This document shows positions 1 to 7,000 of a stretch of 9,390 bases of DNA, piece by piece (positions within the stretch are counted from its first letter, which is position 1; each line of letters begins with the position of its first letter). The position numbers were made by a program, and so were the translations under genes. A model generated the notes under the pieces. The model ran no database searches, was not told the origin of the DNA, and saw only the letters and a list, made by a program, of their open reading frames with translations. Source of the stretch: Bacteroidales bacterium (GTDB lineage Bacteria; Bacteroidota; Bacteroidia; Bacteroidales; JAOZMU01). The stretch covers positions 1 to 9,390 of the forward strand of contig JAOZMU010000095.1 of the NCBI GenBank assembly GCA_029934165.1, in the 5' to 3' direction.

Positions 1-59
1 TTTCTGACTTCGCCCTTACAACTTGATATTTAACACATTGCAAAGAACACAAAATTGTT

Positions 60-74
60 AATACTGTCAGTATT
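60..74. repeat. Perfect 7-bp inverted repeat upstream of the first gene
   Basis: The sequence reads AATACTG, one T, then CAGTATT, so the two arms are exact reverse complements around a single central base. The repeat does not extend further on either side. It lies 106 bases before the preferred start of the DUF3109 gene. A 1-nt spacing is too tight for an RNA hairpin loop and suits a dimeric repressor's operator better. No promoter could be placed next to it with confidence, and no regulator gene lies in the window, so the role is open. Confidence 0.35.
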
Positions 75-180
75 GCTTGAAACCGCGCCAATAGTAGCGA
101 AACAAACTATTACCGCCAGCTATGTTTTATAAATACACACAAAAATTATGACAAATAATACAGAGCAAGAAGAAGAAATT

Positions 181-765
181 ATGTTAGAAATAGGAGATAC
201 TCTGGTCAGTGGCGATGTTTTAGAAAAAAAATTTATCTGCGATTTGAGCCACTGCAAAGGCGCATGTTGTATCGAGGGAGATTCTGGCGCACCGCTTTCC
301 GAAAAAGAACGCGATTTGCTTGACGAACTACTGCCGAGCATAAAAAAATATATCACAAAAGAAGGAATAAAAGCCATCGACAAAAATGGCGCATGGTTCA
401 TAGACACTGAAGGCGACACAGTTACAATGCTGATAGGCACGGCACAATGTGCGTTCACTGTTTTTGATGGCGATGTGGCAAAATGTGGCATCGAGAAGGC
501 GTGGCTCGACAAAGCCATTGATTTTCAGAAACCTATCTCGTGCCACCTTTACCCTATCCGCGAAAACGAATACCGTAGCTTTACCGCCGTCAACTACGAC
601 ACTTGGGATATTTGTAAAGGTGCGATAAAACTCGGCAAAAAAGAAGATGTGCCAGCGTATGTCTTTCTTAAAGAGCCACTTATCCGCAAGCACGGGCAAG
701 AGTGGTATGACCAATTAACAGAGGCAGCAAAAATTTATGCGAGCCAAAATAATTCGTGGAAATAA
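181..765 (+). CDS. DUF3109 family cysteine-rich protein
   Basis: This 194-residue cytosolic protein matches the DUF3109 family, which is related to YkgJ-type cysteine-cluster proteins presumed to bind zinc or an iron-sulfur centre; its biochemical role is unknown. Eight cysteines are visible, at residues 20, 25, 29, 30, 90, 102, 121 and 145, including the family block CDLSHCKGACCIEGDSGAPL at 20-39 and the later KPISCHLYPIR at 117-127. There is no signal peptide or membrane helix. The start at 181 is preferred because family members normally begin with an M-x-x-x-DTLVS-like sequence, seen here as MLEIGDTLVS, and because a purine-rich GAAGAAGAAA run precedes it. An in-frame ATG at 148 would add 11 mostly polar or acidic residues and cannot be excluded. 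The stop is 10 bases before the preferred start of the channel gene, so the two are probably co-transcribed. Family assignment is strong; function is unknown. Confidence 0.87.
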   Translation: MLEIGDTLVSGDVLEKKFICDLSHCKGACCIEGDSGAPLSEKERDLLDELLPSIKKYITKEGIKAIDKNGAWFIDTEGDTVTMLIGTAQCAFTVFDGDVAKCGIEKAWLDKAIDFQKPISCHLYPIRENEYRSFTAVNYDTWDICKGAIKLGKKEDVPAYVFLKEPLIRKHGQEWYDQLTEAAKIYASQNNSWK

Positions 766-775
766 AAAATTGCTA

Positions 776-1507
776 ATGAAATTTGACGAGCTAACATTTT
801 CGAGTTTTCCGTTGTACGAAGGACTGATAGTAGCGGTTTTGCTGTGGTTGACATTTCGAGCAATAAATTTCTATCTGCCAGTTGTCGTCCGTAAACTAAG
901 GGTTAAAAATTGGCTCATACGCAACTTGCCAATTATCGAACTGCTACTTTGGGTTTGTTTTTTCATTTGGTTTGTTCAAATCAACTGGGCAGCGAACAGC
1001 GTATATGCACTTGGAGCTATTGTTTTGAGTATCATTGTTTTTGGACGTGCGCTTCAGCTTGTAACAAGAGATTACATTTCGGGAATAATTTTCCGATATT
1101 CCAACCATTTCAAGATAGACGAGAAAATTATTTCCGGCGATATTTCCGGGAAAATTCGTAGATTCGGAAAACGCACATTAGAGATAGAAAACAGTAACGG
1201 AAGGGTCTTGTTTGTTCCTTATACACAACTTCTTACAGCAGTAAACGAGCGTCAGCATCACGGCAAAACCATTTCGGGGCATACTTTCCGAATGAAGGCA
1301 AAAAAAGCCGAGACGTTCAGCACTTTGGCAGATAATATCCAAAAATCTACCAAGAATCTTCCTTGGATTTCGTTACGCAAAAACGCCAAAGTAGTTATAG
1401 TTGAAGAGCTTGATAATGCTATTATTGTAGAAATTACTATCTATGCCATAAATGAAAAGTATTTCATGGAAATTGAAAATTACTTGCGAAAAAAATTCGA
1501 GAAGTAA
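776..1507 (+). CDS. Small MscS-like mechanosensitive ion channel family protein
   Basis: This 243-residue inner-membrane protein has hydrophobic helices at about residues 13-32, 48-68 and 75-104. They are followed by a beta-rich segment (about 105-160) that fits the MscS middle domain: FKIDEKIISGDISGKIRRFG, then RTLEIENSNGRVLFVPYTQL. This resembles the usual G-x-I/V...R-T-x-x-x-x...G-R-x-x-x-(I/V)P-(N/Y) pattern. Residues 161-243 form the mixed alpha/beta C-terminal domain. The size and three-helix topology match minimal MscS channels, which open under membrane tension to release solutes. The pore-lining helix lacks the Gly/Ala packing of classical MscS, so gating may differ. An in-frame ATG at 737 would overlap the upstream gene by 29 bases and add 13 basic residues; 776 is preferred because it starts just before the first helix and clears that gene. 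Superfamily membership is likely; mechanosensitivity is inferred. Confidence 0.78.
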   Translation: MKFDELTFSSFPLYEGLIVAVLLWLTFRAINFYLPVVVRKLRVKNWLIRNLPIIELLLWVCFFIWFVQINWAANSVYALGAIVLSIIVFGRALQLVTRDYISGIIFRYSNHFKIDEKIISGDISGKIRRFGKRTLEIENSNGRVLFVPYTQLLTAVNERQHHGKTISGHTFRMKAKKAETFSTLADNIQKSTKNLPWISLRKNAKVVIVEELDNAIIVEITIYAINEKYFMEIENYLRKKFEK

Positions 1508-1542
1508 ACATGAATTTAAACACAATTATTTACCCAATAAAT

Positions 1543-1555
1543 AGCACTATGTGCT
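1543..1555 (+). repeat. Short hairpin (5-bp stem) before the sensor gene
   Basis: AGCAC, TAT, GTGCT form a perfect 5-bp stem with a 3-nt loop, lying 35 bases after the channel gene's stop and 16 bases before the sensor's preferred ATG. It is followed by TATAAAAATAAAA, with no T-run, so it is not a classic terminator on this strand. The stem covers an in-frame GTG at 1551, which weakens that codon as a start. A repeat of this size can occur by chance. Confidence 0.25.
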
Positions 1556-1571
1556 TATAAAAATAAAACAC

Positions 1572-3926
1572 ATGAAACTAAGTGCTAAAATTATGATTTT
1601 TGTGTTAAGTACTACAATTGTTATTTTTATCGCAACGGTAAGTTATATTGCGATAAAATCTCGCGACTTTACTCTTGAAAACACAAAGCGATTAACAGAC
1701 TCTTATTCAAGAGAATATGCTTACTTAATTAAAGCAGAACTTGATGTAGATTTAGATGTTGCTCGAACATTAGCTCATTCGTTTTTAGGACAAGAAGCGA
1801 TACCGCCAGAACTTCGCAAACAGGTTTATAATGAAATGCTTATAAAGGTTTACGAAAACCACTTCAACTATCTGGCAGTCTGGGCAAACTGGGAATTATT
1901 TGCCTACGAACCAGATTATCCATCTTCTTATGGTCGGGCGCGTTCCATTGTCCACATCGAAAATGATGAAATTTCAATAACAGAAGACACCTTAGATGTT
2001 GCAGACGAAGATGAGAACACCATCTATTACAGCATAAAAACAGGACGAGTTGAAGTAATACTTGAACCTTATTATTTTTCTTACACAGGGAGCAAAGACG
2101 ATAAGATTCTCGAAACAAGCCTTGTCGTTCCAATAATGAGAGATGGAGAATTTACGGGCGCAACAGGAATTGATGTTAGCCTGACACGATTTCAAAGCCT
2201 GACAGATACAATTTCGCCATTTAAAGGAAGTTATGCTTTTTTTGTTTCCAATAACGGTAAATATGTCGCACACCCAAACCCTGCCTACATCAACCAGTCG
2301 ATTGCAAAAATAGACTCAACATACGATAAACGATACGATGTCATAAAAAACATACAAATGGGCAAGAAATTTCAGTTTGTAAAAAACGAAATGGACGGTA
2401 GTCAATCGTACATTTCTATCGCACCAATAACAATTGGAAACACCACCACACCATGGGCTTTTGGGCTTGTTGTGCCAATGGAAACGATAATGAAACAGGC
2501 AAAAGACAATTTTCAGGTTTCGCTAACTGTTGGCTTGATTGGACTTATGATTTTGAGTATAGGCACATGGCTTTTGGCACGATATGTTACTTCGCCGATA
2601 CAACGTATAACACAGATATTGAAAGAGTTGGCAAAAGGAAGCATTTACACATCTGAAAAACTCAGCGTTCGCACCACCGATGAAATTGGACAAATGCGTC
2701 AATCTGTAAATATTTTACTTGAAGGCTTACGGCGTACTGCCACTTTTGCCGGAGAAATTGGCAAGGGAAACCTAAACTCGCATTTTTCTATCCTTAGCAA
2801 TCAAGATGTTTTGGGAAATGCTTTGTTGGATATGCGAAAAAGTTTGCTTTTGGCAGATGACGAAGAAAACAAACGCAAGGAAATTGATAGGCAGCAAAAA
2901 TGGGCAACAGCAGGAATTGCAAATTTTGCCGAACTTTTGCGCAAAAATAGCGAGAATTTGGAAGATTTATCATTTACAATTATCCGCGATTTAGTAAAAT
3001 ATTTGAACGCAAATCAAGGAGGAATTTTTCTTGTTAATGAGGACAATAGCGAGGAAGTTTTCCTTGAGCTAATGTCGGCTTATGCCTACGACACAAAAAA
3101 ATTCATAAAAAATCGTGTCGAATTTGGCGAGAACCTCATCGGGAGATGCGCTCAGGAAAGAGAAACAATTTTTCTGACCGATATTCCGAAAGAGTACATA
3201 AAAATAACATCTGGTCTTGGCGACGACAACCCAACGAGCCTAATATTAATACCATTACTTTCTAATAACCAGATACATGGTGTAGTCGAGATTGCATCGT
3301 TTCATGTTTTTCAGCAATACGAAATAAATTTTGTCGAGCGCGTGGGCGAAAGTATTGCATCGACAATTTTTACGGTGAAAAACAACATTCAAACGAATAA
3401 ATTACTAAAAGAATCTAACGAAAAATCTATCGAGTTGGCATCGCAGGAAGAAGAGATGCGCCAAAACATGGAAGAGATGCAGACAACACAAGAAGAAACG
3501 CAACGTCGCGAAGAGTCGATAAACTCACTTTGGCGAGCATTAAATACATGCACATCTGTTATTGAATACGATGCTACCGGAAAAATACTTAGTGTAAACG
3601 ATTGGTACTTACAGACAACCAAACAGGAACGAGGAACAGTTATGGGCAAATTGCATAAAGATTTTTCGCCTTTGGCATTAACCGATATTAGTAAATATAA
3701 AATATTTTGGGACGAAATACTTTCTGGTCATACAAAAGAATATACTCATCATACAATTATTAAAAATAAAGATTTATTCTTGGCAGAAACATACACGCCT
3801 ATTTTCGACACAGAAGGAAATGTTTATCGAGTGCTGAATATTGGTGTTAATTTCACCAAAAACAAAACAAAAGAACTTGATTTAAGAGCTGAAATAAACA
3901 GTCTCAAAAAACAAATAGGCACATAA
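1572..3926 (+). CDS. Membrane sensor: dCache-HAMP-GAF-PAS, no output domain
   Basis: This 784-residue inner-membrane signalling protein has a TM helix at about residues 7-29, an extracytoplasmic double-Cache region at about 30-312, and a second TM helix at about 315-336. A HAMP domain follows (about 337-390, with the usual P near its start and DEIG at 370-373), then a possible second HAMP-like stretch to about 428. Next come a GAF domain (about 447-605), a coiled coil rich in Glu, Gln and Met (about 610-655) and a PAS domain (about 653-765). The Cache region carries the common pattern of PYYFSYTG (166-173), then VVPIMRDGEFTGATGIDVSL (185-204) with its conserved Asp. The chain ends 20 residues after the PAS domain: no histidine-kinase, GGDEF, EAL, phosphatase or chemoreceptor signalling tip is visible. 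It may pass signals by contact with a partner. ATG 1572 is chosen because the first helix begins just after it; GTG 1551 would add seven residues. The ligand is unknown. Confidence 0.85.
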   Translation: MKLSAKIMIFVLSTTIVIFIATVSYIAIKSRDFTLENTKRLTDSYSREYAYLIKAELDVDLDVARTLAHSFLGQEAIPPELRKQVYNEMLIKVYENHFNYLAVWANWELFAYEPDYPSSYGRARSIVHIENDEISITEDTLDVADEDENTIYYSIKTGRVEVILEPYYFSYTGSKDDKILETSLVVPIMRDGEFTGATGIDVSLTRFQSLTDTISPFKGSYAFFVSNNGKYVAHPNPAYINQSIAKIDSTYDKRYDVIKNIQMGKKFQFVKNEMDGSQSYISIAPITIGNTTTPWAFGLVVPMETIMKQAKDNFQVSLTVGLIGLMILSIGTWLLARYVTSPIQRITQILKELAKGSIYTSEKLSVRTTDEIGQMRQSVNILLEGLRRTATFAGEIGKGNLNSHFSILSNQDVLGNALLDMRKSLLLADDEENKRKEIDRQQKWATAGIANFAELLRKNSENLEDLSFTIIRDLVKYLNANQGGIFLVNEDNSEEVFLELMSAYAYDTKKFIKNRVEFGENLIGRCAQERETIFLTDIPKEYIKITSGLGDDNPTSLILIPLLSNNQIHGVVEIASFHVFQQYEINFVERVGESIASTIFTVKNNIQTNKLLKESNEKSIELASQEEEMRQNMEEMQTTQEETQRREESINSLWRALNTCTSVIEYDATGKILSVNDWYLQTTKQERGTVMGKLHKDFSPLALTDISKYKIFWDEILSGHTKEYTHHTIIKNKDLFLAETYTPIFDTEGNVYRVLNIGVNFTKNKTKELDLRAEINSLKKQIGT

Positions 3927-3941
3927 TGTTGGCTATCAACA
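3927..3941 (+). repeat. Weak hairpin directly after the sensor stop codon
   Basis: TGTTG, GCTAT, CAACA give a 5-bp stem and a 5-nt loop starting on the base after the TAA. No T-run follows, so it is a poor intrinsic terminator, and transcription may continue into the cotransporter gene 60 bases on. The remaining leader to 4000 is A-rich just before the ATG, as is usual for this kind of genome. I found no convincing -33/-7 promoter in it. Confidence 0.2.
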
Positions 3942-4000
3942 ACAAAAGTATCAATTCCGACTCCGTATAATTTCATAAAAAAAGATTTTCGACAAGTAAA

Positions 4001-7000
4001 ATGGCAGAAGCAAAAAAATATGGTTCGTTTTCGGGTGTTTTTACACCTTCGTTATTGACAATTCTTGGCGTAATAATGTACTTGCGACTTGGGTGGGTCG
4101 TTGGTCAGGCAGGGCTATACGCAGCACTCGGCATCGTAGTTTTTGCGCACATTATTTCAATCGCAACCGGTTTGAGTATTTCGTCAGTCGCGACAGATAA
4201 AAAAATCAAAACAGGCGGAATTTATTACATCTTATCGCGCAGCCTCGGATTTCCGATGGGAGGCGCAATTGGCTCGGCTCTGACCATTGGTACAGCACTC
4301 AGTATCTCTCTGTATATCATTGGGTTTGCAGAAAATTTTCTCGGCATAGAAATTATGCGACAAATCACAGGACTGGGAAATACGATAAACGATTTTCGGC
4401 TTTTGGGCACAGTCGTAATTATTATTTTGGTTGTCATTGCTTTTATTTCTACTTCGCTCGCCATAAAAGCCCAATTTTTCATACTTGCATTTATAGCCAT
4501 ATCGCTCATATCCATTGCAGTAGGGCTATATCTCAACATCGACGCAATTCCAGCACAACCACTGCTCACACCACCGAAAGATGCCGTCTCGTTAGACAAA
4601 GTTTTTGCCATCTTTTTTCCTGCCGTAACAGGTTTCACGGCTGGTGTTGCGATGTCTGGCGATTTGAAAAACGCAAAAAAAGACATTCCAAGTGGTACGC
4701 TTCTTTCAATAGCTGTTGGCTTTATTGTTTATGTTTTATTAACCGTTGCATTTGCATTTTTTGTTGACCCACAAATGCTGATGAACGATAAAAACTTTGT
4801 GATGAAAATAGCATGGTTTTCGCCACTTGTTATTTTAGGTGTATGGGGAGCAACACTTTCATCGGCACTAGGTGGCATTTTGGGCGGTCCAAGAATATTG
4901 CAAGCCATTGCGATAGACAAAATCGCACCATCGTTTTTTGCAAAGGGAAATGGCTCGTCCAACGAACCAAGAAATGCCTTGCTTTTTGTTTTTGCTCTTG
5001 CCGAAATCGGGATATTAATTGGCGAATTAGATGTAATTGCACGTATAGTTTCCATGTTTTATTTGGCTTCGTATAGTTTTATAAACCTTGCCTTTTGGCT
5101 CGAAAGCTGGGCAAGCACCGATTTTCGCCCAACTTTTCGTGTCCCCAAAATAATCGGCTTGATAGGCTTTTTGTCCTGCATCGGGATAATGATTTTTCTC
5201 GACCCACTTGCGATGGTAATTTCCTTTCTTATTATGGGAACAATATATTTTATCCTGAAGAGAAAACAACTCCGAACAGACTATGGCGATGTATGGCAAA
5301 GTGTCTGGACATCAATAGTTCGCGTGGCATTACATCGCATGGATAATCAAAGTTTAGAACAAAGAAATTGGCAGCCAAACATTATTTTGTTCAGCGGAAA
5401 CTCACAACGTCGCCCCCACCTTCTTGAGTTTGGGAAATTTATCGTTGGGCAGTACGGAATGATGTCGGGTTTTGAGTTGCACGAGAATAAAAAATCTAAA
5501 ATACTCCCCAAACACGAACAATCAATACCAAACAGAACCGAGGAAAACAAAGGCGTTTTTACCCGTCGACAAACGTGTCGCGACATTTACGAAGGCATAG
5601 AAAACATTGCATCAACTTATGGTTTTTCCGGCATCGAGCCAAACACAACGCTTTTGGGATGGGCGAGGCATACGCACAATCCGCAACGATTTGTGGAGAT
5701 GATAAACACACTGACAGACCTTGATTTGAACTTGCTTTTAGTCGATTATTGCACAAAAAAAGGTTTCGGAAACAAAAAAGTTATTGATATTTGGTGGCGT
5801 GGTGCAGGAAACAACGGCAATTTTGCGCTTACTTTATCAAAATTTATTTGCACTTCGCCGGAGTGGCGCGATGCGAAAATTCGTCTTCTGATAGTAAATC
5901 CTAACAACGAAGAAAGCCCGAAAATAAGTAAGCGAGCCGCACAAATCTTTGATAATCTGAGAATTAACAATGCAGAAATTAAAATATTAAACAATCAAAT
6001 AGAACAAAAATCATTTTACGATATAATACGTGTCGAGTCGATAAACACAGATTTAACATTTTTGGGCATTCCGCCGAAAATTGCCATAGGAAAAGAAAGC
6101 GAATTTATTGAGCGCACAAACAATCTTATGCAAGACATTGGCACTGTGGTTCTTCTGAAATCGTCATCGCAATTTAAAAAACTAAAATTCGGAGCGCAAT
6201 TCGAGCTAACAAAAGCAGAGATTGAAAAGAAAAAAGAATTGAATTTACTTGTCGAGACAAACCTGATAACTCCAGAGCTTGTCTTGCCCGAAAACACAAT
6301 TCATGGCGAAGATTTGAAAGTCCTCGATGAACAATTGCAGGTTGGCGGTCGGACGTTCTATCGCGATACAATTCTCGAAATAGCACGTTATCACAACGAA
6401 ATAGCACAAAAACTAAAAACATTACTTGCCAAAAATTTAGATAATTTATACGATAAAATCTCTGCCGAAAAAAACAAGCAAGAACGATTAAATATTATTA
6501 CGCGCACGCACTCAAACGTACTAATTAGGGCTCAAAAAATAATTGACGAGTTGGGAGGCAAAACTATTGAGAAACAGACAAAAACTCTCGAAAAAGGAAT
6601 TTCTGAGTTTTTGCAACAACTCTCAAAAACATCGCAACTAATGCCAAAACAACTATATACGATTTATCGTAACGATGAATTAAAACCGTTGTTAGATGAC
6701 AGTTTACCACTTTTGTTTTTTAAGTATAAAAATAGATTAAAAACACATTTTACGGGGCGGAAATCAAGCTATACGATTGACTACCAAAAACTTATCGACA
6801 ATCAAATTCCTAATATTGGGTATCGCGGTTTTCTTGAAACGCAGGAAAAATGGGGACTAATTTGCGCACAATATGTCATTGAGTTACAAAAACTAATCAT
6901 AGAATTTGGCAACTCTATGATGCTGTTCGACAGCAAAATAGACAGCAAAACATTAGAAAAAGCTGTTTTTTCTGGCGAGGTAAATCGTATGAAAAAATTG

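Noticed and set aside
121..128. TATGTTTT as a -7 promoter element for the first gene
   Set aside because: It matches TAnnTTTG except at the last base, but no TTG-like -33 element lies about 19-21 bases upstream, so I do not call a promoter.
120..518. 132-residue open frame on the minus strand over the DUF3109 gene
   Set aside because: The plus-strand protein has a recognised family with conserved cysteines. The minus-strand product is Ser-rich low-complexity sequence with no domain.
1551..1571. GTG at 1551 as the sensor start
   Set aside because: It would add only seven residues, lies within a 5-bp hairpin and has no ribosome-binding motif; the in-frame ATG at 1572 sits directly before the first membrane helix.
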